Shown here: positions 17,218-25,843 of the stretch, in pieces
How the letters are laid out: every line of letters starts with the position of its first letter
Numbering within the stretch: the first letter of the stretch is position 1
Source: Jiangella alba
GTDB taxonomy: Bacteria > Actinomycetota > Actinomycetes > Jiangellales > Jiangellaceae
Direction of reading: 5' to 3'
DNA: 64,000 bases
Assembly (NCBI RefSeq): GCF_900106035.1
Contig: NZ_FNUC01000003.1
Coordinates: 2,349,501-2,413,500, forward strand
Position numbers and translations under genes: made by a program
The notes under the pieces: model-generated
Seen by the model: only the letters and a program-made list of their open reading frames with translations
What the model was told of the DNA's origin: nothing
The model's database searches: none

Positions 17218-19055
17218 GTGCCGACCCGATCCTGGTCGAGATCGTCGAGGGCTACCTGACGTCGGTCGAGAAGGAGGTCGAGACCGCCATCGGGCGCACG
17301 TCGCGCTCGCCGATGATCCGCGACGCGCACGACTACCGCGCCGGCATCCACGACCGGCGGCTGCGCAAGCTGACCGGCCGCTCGTACTCGGCGCTGGTGC
17401 ACCCGGTGGTCCGCGACTACCCGATCGAGACGATGCGGCCGGGCGACGTGTTCTTCCACAACGACGTGTACCTCTCCGAGGGCGGCATCGGGCACCTGCC
17501 CGACCTGTGCGTCACGGCCCCCGTCTTCCACGACGGTGAGGTCGTCGCGTTCGTCCAGGCGTTCGGGCACCACGACGACATCGGCGGCACCGTCCCCGGC
17601 TCGATGCCGTCGCATGCCACCAGCGTGTTCGAGGAGGGCCTGATGGTCCCGCCGATCAGGCTGTGGGACCAGGGCGTGCCGAACGAGGCGGCGCTGAAGA
17701 TCATGACCCGCAACTCGCGGATGCCCGAGTCGCTGGCCGCCGACCTCGACGCCGAGTGCGCCGCCTGCCTCATGGGGGCGCGGCGGCTGGCCGAGCTGTT
17801 CCAGCGCTACGGCCGGGCCGACGTGGAAGCGTGCTTCGACGCGATCCTGGACAAGACGACCGAGACGTTCCGCCGCGAGATCCTGGCGAAGATCCCGGCC
17901 GGGACCTACGTCTGGGAGGACTACGCCGAGCACGACGGCGTCGACGAGCCTCGCCTGCACACGCAGCGGATCACCCTCACCAAGCTGGACGACCGGCTGG
18001 TCATCGACTTCGCCGGCACCGGCCCGCAGGCGAAGGGCCCGATCAACCACGCGGCCGACTACGCCGACGGCGCGTTCCTGAAGAAGTGGCTGGCGCCGAT
18101 CTTGCGCAACCTCGCCGACTCGCCGGAGCGGATGGCCGAACTGGAGGTCAACGAGGGCGTCGTCCCGCTGATCGAACTGCGCTTCCCGCCGCCCGGCACG
18201 CTGCTGACCCCGGTGTTCCCGGCGCCGACGAACGCGCGGACGTTCGTCATCCTGCGGCTGCTCGGGGTGCTGGCCGGCGTGCTGGCGAAGGCGGTCGACG
18301 GGCGGATGCCGGCCGACCAGGAGACCATCCGGTACACCGGCGTCTACGGCGACGACCTCGACGGGCGGCCGTACCTCATGCGCGAGGTGCTGGGCGGCGG
18401 GTCGGGCGGGCGGTACTACGCCGACGGCGAGGACACCATCCACGTCGTGCCCGACTCGCGGAACCTGCCGACCGAGTTCAGCGAGTCGCGGTTCCCGTTC
18501 GTCGTGGAGACGCTGGGCCTGGCGCTGGACTCCGGCGGACCGGGCCGGTACCGCGGCGGGCTCGGCTACGAGAAGCAGCTGCGGATGCTGCGCGACGCGC
18601 ACTTCATGTCCATCGCGGACCGGTCCATCCTGTCCTGCTGGGGGGTTGCGGGTGGGCGGGCCGGGCGGCCGTTCTCGGTGACGATCGACCCGGGCGGGCC
18701 GGGGGAGCGCGAGGTGGACGCGCTGGCCGACGCCGAGCCGGTGCGGGCCGGCGAGGTGATCCGCATCCGCACGACCGGCGGCGGAGGCTGGGGCGACCCG
18801 CTGGAGCGTCCGGTCGACGAGGTGCTGCGCGACGTGCGCTGGCGGAAGGTGTCGGCCGACGGCGCGCGGGCCGACTACGGGGTCGTCCTGCTGCCCGGGT
18901 CCGCGGACGACCCGGTGGCCGACGAGGCGGCGACGTCGTCGTTGCGGGCGTCGCTGCGGGCGTCGCGGACCGGTGACGAGCCGTTCTTCGACCGCGGTCC
19001 CGGCTACGCCCGGCTGGCCGGCGGGGCCACGTCCGCGGCCGTCGATCACCTCTGA
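17214..19055 (+). CDS. Hydantoinase/oxoprolinase family subunit B (HyuB-type)
   Basis: 613 residues, the Hydantoinase_B domain over nearly the whole length. Typical stretches are RPGDVFFHNDVYLSEGGIGH, VQAFGHHDDIGG and TTGGGGWGDPLERP near the C-terminus. GTG start overlaps the A subunit stop (GTGA), the usual arrangement for the obligate A/B complex. The pair has no gene for a third (gamma, zinc) subunit nearby, which argues against acetone carboxylase and for a hydantoinase- or oxoprolinase-like reaction, though that is inference. 113 bp of intergenic DNA follow. Confidence 0.9.
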   Translation: MSADPILVEIVEGYLTSVEKEVETAIGRTSRSPMIRDAHDYRAGIHDRRLRKLTGRSYSALVHPVVRDYPIETMRPGDVFFHNDVYLSEGGIGHLPDLCVTAPVFHDGEVVAFVQAFGHHDDIGGTVPGSMPSHATSVFEEGLMVPPIRLWDQGVPNEAALKIMTRNSRMPESLAADLDAECAACLMGARRLAELFQRYGRADVEACFDAILDKTTETFRREILAKIPAGTYVWEDYAEHDGVDEPRLHTQRITLTKLDDRLVIDFAGTGPQAKGPINHAADYADGAFLKKWLAPILRNLADSPERMAELEVNEGVVPLIELRFPPPGTLLTPVFPAPTNARTFVILRLLGVLAGVLAKAVDGRMPADQETIRYTGVYGDDLDGRPYLMREVLGGGSGGRYYADGEDTIHVVPDSRNLPTEFSESRFPFVVETLGLALDSGGPGRYRGGLGYEKQLRMLRDAHFMSIADRSILSCWGVAGGRAGRPFSVTIDPGGPGEREVDALADAEPVRAGEVIRIRTTGGGGWGDPLERPVDEVLRDVRWRKVSADGARADYGVVLLPGSADDPVADEAATSSLRASLRASRTGDEPFFDRGPGYARLAGGATSAAVDHL

Positions 19056-19089
19056 TCGGTGAATCCGGACAAATCCGGTATTGACGGCA

Positions 19090-19105
19090 GTGCGGTCGAT
19101 CGCAC
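19090..19105. promoter_or_regulatory. Dyad in the promoter region of the MHYT gene
   Basis: GTGCG-GTCGAT-CGCAC lies just downstream of TTGACG (19081-19086), which could serve as a -35 element; the -10 is not clear. It could be an operator or a weak terminator of the hydantoinase operon. Confidence 0.35.
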
Positions 19106-19168
19106 ATGCTCCCTTTTGTGGTGTCCGCGAGACGCTACGACATGGGTATTCATCCGGGGGGCTGAATC

Positions 19169-20122
19169 TTGTCGTCGACGAGCCACGTCGATCATTTCAC
19201 GCATGGTCTGACCACGCCCGCGATCGGTTACGCCGTCATGGTCATGGCGGCCGTGATCGGGCTGATGTGCACCGTTCGCGCCCGCGACGCGACCGGTCAC
19301 GCGAAGCGGAACTGGCTGATCACCGGGGCTGGATCGCTGGCCGCCGGGATCTGGACGCTGCACTTCATCGCAATGCTGGGATTCCGCGTTTCCGGCAGTC
19401 CGATCCGCTACAACGTATCGCTCACCTTGATCAGTTTGATCGTCGCGTTCCTCGTCGTCGGCGGGGGCGTGCTGATGGTGGGTTACGGGAAAGATCGAAA
19501 TCGCGCTCTGATCTTCGGCGGACTCGGCACCGGAATCGGCGTCGCGGCGATGCATTACACCGGTATGGCGTCGGTGCGCATCGACGGAGCCATCGCGTAC
19601 GGGCCGGCGCTGGTGGTGGCGTCGCTGGCGATCGCCGTCGCGGCCGCGACCGCCGCCCTGTGGCTGGCGTTCACCGTCCGCTCGCTCTGGGGCGCCCTGG
19701 CCGCAGCGCTGGTCATGGGCATCGCGGTGAGCAGCATGCACTACACCGGCATGGCTTCGGTGTCGGCCAAGCTTGCCGCCGACCCGGGCACGGTCGCCGG
19801 CGCGACGGCGGGGGAGTTCGTGGTGCCGCTGACGATCGGCCTGGGCGCGCTGCTGCTGGCCGGGTTCACGGTCATCGCGGTGTCGCCGGTCGAGCTGGGC
19901 GAGCCCGACGACGACGATGACGACGAGCCGCCGGCCGAGGAGAACCTGTTCGCACCGCCCCGCCGGCCGGCGGCGCCGGAGCCGGGCCGCCCGCCGGCGC
20001 CGGTCCGGCGCGCGGACCAGACCCGGCCGCTGCCGCAGCGCCGGCGCCCGGACGGCGAGCCCGCGAAGGGCGACCCGCCGGTCGTTCAGAGCTGGCTGAC
20101 CCGGCCGGACTCGAGGTCGTAG
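19169..20122 (+). CDS. Stand-alone MHYT-domain membrane sensor
   Basis: 317 residues, seven predicted helices followed by an acidic and then Pro/Arg-rich cytoplasmic tail (from about residue 245). Three MHYT-type repeats are visible: the degenerate LHFIAMLGF, and two exact MHYTGMASV copies. The Met/His pairs are proposed to bind copper and sense O2, CO or NO. No GGDEF/EAL or kinase output domain is attached. The TTG start is preceded by a G-rich stretch (CCGGGGGG) and is the only start that includes the first helix. Its 3' end overlaps the convergent carbonic anhydrase gene by 37 bp. Confidence 0.85.
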   Translation: MSSTSHVDHFTHGLTTPAIGYAVMVMAAVIGLMCTVRARDATGHAKRNWLITGAGSLAAGIWTLHFIAMLGFRVSGSPIRYNVSLTLISLIVAFLVVGGGVLMVGYGKDRNRALIFGGLGTGIGVAAMHYTGMASVRIDGAIAYGPALVVASLAIAVAAATAALWLAFTVRSLWGALAAALVMGIAVSSMHYTGMASVSAKLAADPGTVAGATAGEFVVPLTIGLGALLLAGFTVIAVSPVELGEPDDDDDDEPPAEENLFAPPRRPAAPEPGRPPAPVRRADQTRPLPQRRRPDGEPAKGDPPVVQSWLTRPDSRS

Positions 20123-20820
20123 ACGCCGGTGACGACGGCGGTGCGGCCGGCCGCGACCGCCGCGCGGACGACCGGCGACGTGTCCGACAGCGCCGCCGCC
20201 GCGCTGCGGGCCTGCGCCTCGACACAGTCGGCGAGGTAGGCGGCGTCGTCGGCGGAGGTGGTGACGCCGCGCACGACCGGCTCGATCGCCTGCACCAGCG
20301 CCGCGATCGAGCCGTCCGGCGCCGGGCCGCCGCGCACGACGTCGACGGTGGCCTGCACGGCGCCGCACCCGGCGTGCCCGAGCACCACGACCAGCGGCAC
20401 GGCGACGTGCTCGACGGCGTACTCGACGCTGCCGACGACGGCGTCGTCGAGGACCTCGCCGGCCGAGCGGACGGTGAACAGGTCGCCCAGGCCCTGGTCG
20501 AACACCAGCTCCGGCGCGACCCGCGAGTCGGCGCAGCTGAGCACGCAGGCGATCGGGTGCTGCCCGGCGACCAGCGACTCGCGGTACGGCTCGTCCTCGT
20601 GCGGGTGCCTCGGCGCGCCCGTCGCGAACCGCTCGTTGCCCGCCGCGAGCGCCGCCCAGGCCTCGTCCGCGCTGGTGGGGGACGGTTCCGGGAGCGGCGA
20701 CGGCGCGGCGGCGGGTGCGCCGGACCCGGACCCGCAGCCGGCGAGACCCGTGAGCGTCAGACCGGCGAGACCGAACAGGCCGAGGGCACCGCGCCGGGAC
20801 AGCCGGCCGTCGTCGAACAC
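20086..20820 (-). CDS. Beta-type carbonic anhydrase exported as a Tat lipoprotein
   Basis: 244 residues. The N-terminus is a twin-arginine signal (R9-R10 in LSRRGALGLFG) ending in a lipobox L26-A-G-C29, so the enzyme should be anchored outside the membrane. The Pro/Ala linker (35-50) precedes a beta-carbonic anhydrase domain. Zn ligands are C96 and D98 (SCADSRV), H149 and C152 (GHAGCGAV), with R100 forming the Asp-Arg dyad of the type II regulated class. Most beta-CAs are cytoplasmic. GTG start; weak SD. Divergent from CaiB, convergent with the MHYT sensor. Confidence 0.9.
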   Translation of the reverse strand: MFDDGRLSRRGALGLFGLAGLTLTGLAGCGSGSGAPAAAPSPLPEPSPTSADEAWAALAAGNERFATGAPRHPHEDEPYRESLVAGQHPIACVLSCADSRVAPELVFDQGLGDLFTVRSAGEVLDDAVVGSVEYAVEHVAVPLVVVLGHAGCGAVQATVDVVRGGPAPDGSIAALVQAIEPVVRGVTTSADDAAYLADCVEAQARSAAAALSDTSPVVRAAVAAGRTAVVTGVYDLESGRVSQL

Positions 20821-20832
20821 GGTCGCTCAGCG

Positions 20833-20838
20833 TAGTCT
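20833..20838 (+). promoter_or_regulatory. -10 box (TAGTCT) of leaderless CaiB transcript
   Basis: TAGTCT ends 6 bases before the ATG, and no SD is present, the layout of leaderless actinobacterial mRNAs. Confidence 0.55.
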
Positions 20839-20844
20839 GTGACG

Positions 20845-22020
20845 ATGTCCGACACGCAGGAGTTCGCCGATGCCGGACCGCTGGCCGGCTACGTCGTCGT
20901 CGACCTCACCCGGGCGCTGGCCGGGCCGCACGCGGGCATGATGCTCGGCGACCTCGGCGCCCGCGTCATCAAGGTCGAGGCGCCCGGGCACGGCGACGAG
21001 TCGCGCACCTGGGGCCCGCCGTTCCTCGGCCCCGACGACCAGCCGGTGTCGTCGTACTTCCTGTCCGCCAACCGCAACAAGGAGTCCGTCACCGCCGACC
21101 TCAAGTCGCCGGAGGGCAAGGACCTCCTCGTCCGGCTGGTCGAGCGGGCCGACGTGCTCCTCGAGAACTTCCGCACCGGCGTCCTCGACCGTCTCGGCTT
21201 CTCCGTCGAGCGGCTGCACGAGCTCAACCCCCGCCTCGTCGTGCTGTCCATCTCCGGGTTCGGACCCGACGGTCCCGAGGCGGGCCGGGCCGGCTACGAC
21301 CAGATCGCGCAGGGCGAGGCCGGCATCATGAGCATCACCGGCGAGCCCGGCCGGCCCACCAAGGTCGGCGTGCCCATCGGTGACCTCCTGGCCGGCATGT
21401 ACGGCGTGTCCGGCCTGCTCGCGGCGCTGCTCGAGCGCGAGCGCACCGGCCGCGGCCGGGTCGTGCGCACGTCGCTGCTGTCGGCGCTGGTGGGGGTGCA
21501 CGCGTTCCAGGGCACCCGGTGGACGGTGGCCGGCGAGGTGCCGCAGGCCATCGGCAACCACCACCCGTCCATCGCGCCGTACGGGCTGTTCAACGCCTCC
21601 GACGGCGCCCTGCAGGTCGCCGTCGGCAACGACGCGTCGTGGCGCGCTTTCGCCGCCGTCGTCGGCCTCGACCCGGCCGAGCCGCGGTTCGCCACCAACC
21701 CGCTGCGGGTGCGCCACCGCGACGACCTGGTCGCCGAGATCGAGAAGGCGTTCGCCGCCCACCCCCGCGACCACTGGCTCGCCCGGCTGGCCGAGGCGGG
21801 CGTCGCCAGCGGCAAGGTCCGCACCATCGACGAGGTGTACGACTGGGAGCAGACCCGCTCGCAGGGCCTGCTCATCGACGTCGAGCACCCGCTGCTGGGC
21901 ACCGTCCAGCTCCCCGGACCCGCCCTCCGCTTCGACGACGCGCCCCCGAGGCGCCACGCCGCCCCGCCGCTGCTCGGCCAGCACGACGAGTCCGTCCGCG
22001 CCTGGCTCGACGAGGACTAG
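20845..22020 (+). CDS. CaiB/BaiF family CoA-transferase (class III)
   Basis: 391 residues. Class III CoA-transferase pattern throughout: VVVDLTRALAGPHAGMMLGDLGARVIKVE at the N-terminus, LLENFRTGVLDRLG, and the catalytic aspartate D152 in GYDQIAQG, which forms the acyl-aspartyl intermediate. These enzymes move CoA between carboxylic acids (carnitine, bile acids, formate/oxalate, mesaconate). No dehydrogenase or lyase gene adjoins to name the acid. ATG chosen at 6 bases after TAGTCT; a GTG 6 bases earlier overlaps that box. A hairpin after the stop ends the unit. Confidence 0.9.
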   Translation: MSDTQEFADAGPLAGYVVVDLTRALAGPHAGMMLGDLGARVIKVEAPGHGDESRTWGPPFLGPDDQPVSSYFLSANRNKESVTADLKSPEGKDLLVRLVERADVLLENFRTGVLDRLGFSVERLHELNPRLVVLSISGFGPDGPEAGRAGYDQIAQGEAGIMSITGEPGRPTKVGVPIGDLLAGMYGVSGLLAALLERERTGRGRVVRTSLLSALVGVHAFQGTRWTVAGEVPQAIGNHHPSIAPYGLFNASDGALQVAVGNDASWRAFAAVVGLDPAEPRFATNPLRVRHRDDLVAEIEKAFAAHPRDHWLARLAEAGVASGKVRTIDEVYDWEQTRSQGLLIDVEHPLLGTVQLPGPALRFDDAPPRRHAAPPLLGQHDESVRAWLDED

Positions 22021-22030
22021 CCCCGCGGCG

Positions 22031-22076
22031 TGGTTGGCGGTTTGGTGGCGCCAGGGCCCCACCAAACCGCCAACCA
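22031..22076. terminator. 18-bp perfect hairpin between convergent CaiB and NUDIX genes
   Basis: Arms 22031-22048 and 22059-22076 are exact reverse complements with a 10-nt loop. The stem contains GGTTTGG, less GC-rich than the surroundings. Works as a bidirectional terminator by position. It is the only ordinary intergenic terminator between convergent genes in the window. Confidence 0.8.
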
Positions 22077-22091
22077 TCCCGCTCCGCCCGT

Positions 22092-22562
22092 TCAGTGCTG
22101 GATCAGCCCGCCGACCGGTACGGGATCGACGTGGCCGGTGGGTGGGACGATCCGGGCCAGCGCCAGCCCGACGTCGACGAGCGACGACCGGCGCCGGGTC
22201 GCGACCTCGGGGATCGGCGTCCACACCGATTCGGGGACGTCGCCGTTCGGCTCGGGCCGCGGCTCGCCGCCGGTGATGCGGACCCGGTAGAAGACGCCGA
22301 CGTTCTGGTGCTCGATCCCGCGGACGGCCTCGGCGGCCGGAATGACCCGTGAGTCGACGCCGAGCAGCCGCTCGACCACGGCGTCGTAGCCGGTCTCTTC
22401 GGCGACCTCGCGGATCACGGCGTCGAACGGATCCTCGCCCTGCTCGACGCCGCCGCCCGGGAGCGTCCAGTGGGGCGTGGTGGCCGACGACGGCGCGTGC
22501 CGGGCGAGCAGCACCTTCCCGTCGTCGACGCACACCGCGTAGGCGGCCAGCCGGCGGCTCAT
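22092..22562 (-). CDS. NUDIX hydrolase
   Basis: 156 residues. The NUDIX box is complete: [10 protein letters not shown] at its head and [10 protein letters not shown] with the metal-binding REVxEE glutamates. The N-terminal [21 protein letters not shown] is typical of small 8-oxo-dGTPase or mutator-type members, but substrate is not determined. ATGA overlap with the upstream M48 protease gene indicates one operon. Confidence 0.9.
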   Translation of the reverse strand: MSRRLAAYAVCVDDGKVLLARHAPSSATTPHWTLPGGGVEQGEDPFDAVIREVAEETGYDAVVERLLGVDSRVIPAAEAVRGIEHQNVGVFYRVRITGGEPRPEPNGDVPESVWTPIPEVATRRRSSLVDVGLALARIVPPTGHVDPVPVGGLIQH

Positions 22563-23647
22563 CGGCCGAGGTCGCGGGAGAGGGCGGCCAGCCGGTCGAG
22601 GCGGGCGGCGAGCGGCGGGTGGCTGGCCATCATGCGGTCGAGCAGCCGGGAGAACGCGTCGGTGCCGGTGTCCTCGGCGTCCTTCGGCAGCGCGACGATC
22701 GTCATCGAGGCCATCGTCCGCAGGTCGCGCAGGTCCTTCGCCGGGATGGCCGGGCCGCCGGCCTCCAGGGCGGTGAGGGCGGCCGCCAGGGCGGCCGGCT
22801 GGCCGGTGAGCTCGGCCGCGCCACGGTCGGCGGCCAGTTCGCGGTAGCGGCCCAGCCGGGCGATGATCCCCGCCGCCGGCAGCGCGAGGATCAGCATCGG
22901 CGGCAGCAGCACCAGCCCGAGGCCGAGGAGCAGCAGGAAGACGGCCGCCCGCGCCAGCACCAGCAGCGGCAGGACGGCCGCCGCCAGCAACAGCGGCACG
23001 TCCGGGCGGGGCGGCGGCATCGGGAAGTCGTCGTCCTCGGTGGCCGGCTTCCACGCCCGCCCGCACCAGCGCGCCGCCCGGCACAGCGGCACCTCCAGCG
23101 CCATGATCGGCGCCAGCACCGCCATCGGGGCCAGTGCCAGCGACGTCGACAGCGCCAGCGCGACGGTCATGGCGGCGGCGTCGCGGTGGGCGATGTGGGC
23201 CAGCTCGTGCGCCAGCACCGCGTCGAGCCGCTCGTCGTCGGAGCGGTCCAGCAGTCCGCGGGTGACGGCTACGGTCGGCTTGCGGCCGGGCAGCCGCAGC
23301 GCGATCGCGTTCGGCCAGGCCACGTCGATGACCTTGAGCTTCGGCCGGTCCATGGCGGCCAGCGCGCAGAGCCGGTCGACGGCGGCGAGGAGGCGGTGGT
23401 CGGCGACGGGATCGGGGTCGGCCACCGGCAGCCGGCGCGGCAGCACCGTCCCGCCCTCGATGGCGTAGACGAGGGCGCCGCCGGCCAGCGGGGCGAACAG
23501 CGCGAGCCACCACGGCCAGCCGGCCAGCCACTGGACCAGCAGCCCGAGCAGCGTCGCGTACCCGAACGCGAGCAGCAGGACCAGCAGCCACGTCTCGGCG
23601 ATGCGCAACGTCAGCCTGGTGTCCGGCGGGAAGCCGGTACCGGCCAT
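22559..23647 (-). CDS. M48-family membrane metalloprotease (HtpX/BlaR-like)
   Basis: 362 residues. Two N-terminal helices (about 20-63) precede the zinc peptidase core with HELAH at 147-151 and a third-ligand glutamate in [15 protein letters not shown]. Further hydrophobic segments lie between them, giving the HtpX-like arrangement of an active site facing the cytoplasm. HtpX-type proteases degrade misfolded membrane proteins. The ATG is chosen because GGAGG lies 5 bases upstream. Divergent from carbamate kinase. Confidence 0.88.
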   Translation of the reverse strand: MAGTGFPPDTRLTLRIAETWLLVLLLAFGYATLLGLLVQWLAGWPWWLALFAPLAGGALVYAIEGGTVLPRRLPVADPDPVADHRLLAAVDRLCALAAMDRPKLKVIDVAWPNAIALRLPGRKPTVAVTRGLLDRSDDERLDAVLAHELAHIAHRDAAAMTVALALSTSLALAPMAVLAPIMALEVPLCRAARWCGRAWKPATEDDDFPMPPPRPDVPLLLAAAVLPLLVLARAAVFLLLLGLGLVLLPPMLILALPAAGIIARLGRYRELAADRGAAELTGQPAALAAALTALEAGGPAIPAKDLRDLRTMASMTIVALPKDAEDTGTDAFSRLLDRMMASHPPLAARLDRLAALSRDLGR

Positions 23648-23748
23648 GGGAACCTCCGGGATCGAACGGGACCGTGACGGCACATCATGCCGAACCCGCT
23701 GGGTCGATTGGGCGAACGTCACCGTCGTGGCGGGGCGTTCGCGGTCCG

Positions 23749-23754
23749 TAGGCT
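23749..23754 (+). promoter_or_regulatory. -10 box (TAGGCT) of leaderless carbamate kinase transcript
   Basis: TAGGCT ends 6 bases before the GTG start; no SD is visible. The same hexamer precedes fmt. Confidence 0.55.
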
Positions 23755-23760
23755 CGGCGC

Positions 23761-24726
23761 GTGCGGGTGCTGATCGCGCTGGGCGGCAACGCCATGACGG
23801 CGGCGGACGGGAGGGCGCGGCCGGGCGACCAGATCGCCGCGGTCACCGTCGCCATGGAGCCGGTCGCCGATCTGGTGGCCGCCGGCTACGACGTCGTGCT
23901 GACCCACGGCAACGGACCGCAGGTGGGCAACCTGCTGGTCAAGAACGAGCTGGCGGCGAGCGTGGTGCCGCCGGTGCCGCTGGACTGGTGCGGCGCGCAG
24001 ACCCAGGGGACCATCGGGTTCATCGTCATCGACGCGCTCGAGCGTGCGCTGGCCGCGCGTGGCGTGCGCCGCCGGGTGGCCGCCGTCGTCACCCGGACGT
24101 TGGTCGACGCCACCGACCCGGGGTTCGCGCGGCCGACCAAGCCGATCGGCCGGTACCTGCCGCGCGACGAGGCCGCCGTGCTGATCGACCACGGCGAGAC
24201 CTGGGAGGACCGCGGCGAGCGCGGCTGGCGGCGGGTCGTCGCCAGCCCGGAGCCGCTGGAGGTGCTGGACGCGCCGGCCGCGGCCGCGCTGCTGGCCGCC
24301 GGGTTCGTCGTGGTCGCCAACGGGGGCGGCGGCATCCCCGTGGTCCGCGAGCCGGACGGCGCGGTGCGCGGTGTCGAGGCGGTCATCGACAAGGACCTGG
24401 GCGCGGCGCTGCTCGGCCACGCGCTCGGCGCGGAGGCGCTGGTCATCGCGACCGACGTCGACGGCGCCGTGCTCGGCTTCGGCACCCCGCACCAGCGCCC
24501 GGTCGGCACCGTCGACGTCGCCACCCTGCGCGGGTACGCCGCAGAGGGGCACTTCGCGTCCGGGAGCATGGGGCCGAAGGTGGAGGCGGCCTGCCGGTTC
24601 GTCGAGCGGGGCGGCAAGCGCGCCGTCATCACCTCGCTGGGCCGCATCGCCGACGCGGTCCGCGACCACGCCGGAACGACCGTACTGCCAGCAGACATCA
24701 CACGAGAGGTGGCCGGGCATGCCTGA
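23761..24726 (+). CDS. Carbamate kinase (ArcC family)
   Basis: 321 residues of the amino-acid kinase fold: [11 protein letters not shown] at the N-terminus, [28 protein letters not shown], and [16 protein letters not shown] near the end, all typical of ArcC. It makes ATP from carbamoyl phosphate and ADP. Instead of arginine deiminase partners it overlaps by 8 bp a barbiturase-family enzyme, so the carbamoyl group probably comes from breakdown of an N-heterocycle. Leaderless GTG start. The partner carbamoyltransferase that would feed it is not in the window. Confidence 0.92.
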   Translation: MRVLIALGGNAMTAADGRARPGDQIAAVTVAMEPVADLVAAGYDVVLTHGNGPQVGNLLVKNELAASVVPPVPLDWCGAQTQGTIGFIVIDALERALAARGVRRRVAAVVTRTLVDATDPGFARPTKPIGRYLPRDEAAVLIDHGETWEDRGERGWRRVVASPEPLEVLDAPAAAALLAAGFVVVANGGGGIPVVREPDGAVRGVEAVIDKDLGAALLGHALGAEALVIATDVDGAVLGFGTPHQRPVGTVDVATLRGYAAEGHFASGSMGPKVEAACRFVERGGKRAVITSLGRIADAVRDHAGTTVLPADITREVAGHA

Positions 24727-25825
24727 GCCGATCGAGGTCCGCAAAGTGCCGATCACGCACGTCAGCGACGCCTCCGGGCTCGCCGAGCTGATCGACGCCG
24801 GGGTCGTGGAGGCCGACCGCGTCATCGCCGTCGTCGGGAAGACCGAGGGCAACGGCGGGGTCAACGACTACACGCGGATCATCGCCGACCGCGCCTTCCG
24901 CGAGGTGCTGGTCGGCCGCGGCACCCGCACGCCGGAGGAGGTCAAGCAGGTCCCGATCGTGTGGTCCGGCGGCACCGACGGCGTGCTCAGCCCGCACGCG
25001 ACGGTGTTCGCGACGCTCCCGCCGGAGTCGGCGCCGGCGACGGACGAGCCGCGGCTGAGCGTCGGCTTCGCGATGAGCGAGCCGATCCTGCCCGAGGAGA
25101 TCGGCCGCCGCGGCATGATCGAGAAGGTCGCCGCCGCCGTCCGCGTCGGCATGCAGCGGGCCGGCATCACCGACCCCGCCGACGTCCACTACGTGCAGAC
25201 GAAGACGCCGCTGCTGACCATCCACACCATCCGCGACGCGAAGGCTCGCGGCAAGGACGTGTGGACCGAGAACACGCACGAGTCGATGGACCTCTCCAAC
25301 GGCTGCACCGGCCTCGGGGTGGCGGTCGCGCTGGGCGAGATCGCGATGCCCGGCGACGACGCCGTCCTGCACGACCGCACGCTGTACTCGTCGGTCGCGT
25401 CGTGCTCCTCCGGCGTCGAGCTGGACCAGGCGCAGGTCGTCGTCGTGGGCAACGTGCGCGGGGTCGGCGGGCGGTACCGCATCGGGCACGCCGTCATGCG
25501 CGACGCCATCGACGCCGACGGCATCTGGGACGCCATCCGCGACGCCGGGCTGAAGCTGCCGGACCGCCCGCACCCGGACGACCTCGACGGCCGGCTGGTC
25601 AACGTGTTCCTCAAGTGCGAGGTCAGCCAGGACGGCGTGGTGCGCGGGCGCCGCAACGCCATGCTGGACGACTCCGACGTGCACTGGCACCGCCAGATCA
25701 AGGCCGCCGTCGGCGGCGTCACGGCGTCCGTGACCGGCGACCCGGCCGCGTTCGTCTCGGTCTCCGCCGCCCACCAGGGCCCGGACGGCGGCGGCCCGGT
25801 CGCCGCGATCGTCGACCTGGGGTAG
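24719..25825 (+). CDS. Ring-opening amidohydrolase (barbiturase / cyanuric acid hydrolase family)
   Basis: 368 residues, matching the AtzD/barbiturase family. The three pseudo-symmetric units each show their Lys-Ser pair: K41 with S83 ([10 protein letters not shown]), K162 with S230/S231 ([10 protein letters not shown]), and K299 with S347 ([15 protein letters not shown]). In the family one Lys-Ser pair is the nucleophile and the others hold the ring. Members open cyanuric acid to carboxybiuret or barbiturate to ureidomalonate. I cannot decide between them by eye. The 8-bp overlap with carbamate kinase implies a joint pathway. ATG preceded by GAGAGGTGG. Confidence 0.92.
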   Translation: MPEPIEVRKVPITHVSDASGLAELIDAGVVEADRVIAVVGKTEGNGGVNDYTRIIADRAFREVLVGRGTRTPEEVKQVPIVWSGGTDGVLSPHATVFATLPPESAPATDEPRLSVGFAMSEPILPEEIGRRGMIEKVAAAVRVGMQRAGITDPADVHYVQTKTPLLTIHTIRDAKARGKDVWTENTHESMDLSNGCTGLGVAVALGEIAMPGDDAVLHDRTLYSSVASCSSGVELDQAQVVVVGNVRGVGGRYRIGHAVMRDAIDADGIWDAIRDAGLKLPDRPHPDDLDGRLVNVFLKCEVSQDGVVRGRRNAMLDDSDVHWHRQIKAAVGGVTASVTGDPAAFVSVSAAHQGPDGGGPVAAIVDLG

Positions 25826-25829
25826 CCGG

Positions 25830-25835
25830 TAGGCT
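25830..25835 (+). promoter_or_regulatory. -10 box (TAGGCT) of leaderless fmt transcript
   Basis: TAGGCT ends 8 bases before the fmt ATG, with no SD, just after the stop of the amidohydrolase gene. It marks a new transcription unit. Confidence 0.5.
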
Positions 25836-25843
25836 CGGCGACC

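Noticed and set aside
2426-25825. A single operon for uracil oxidation spanning Mo hydroxylase and barbiturase-family enzyme
   Set aside because: The two loci are separated by about 18 kb with several unrelated, oppositely oriented units, so only a pathway hypothesis is kept.
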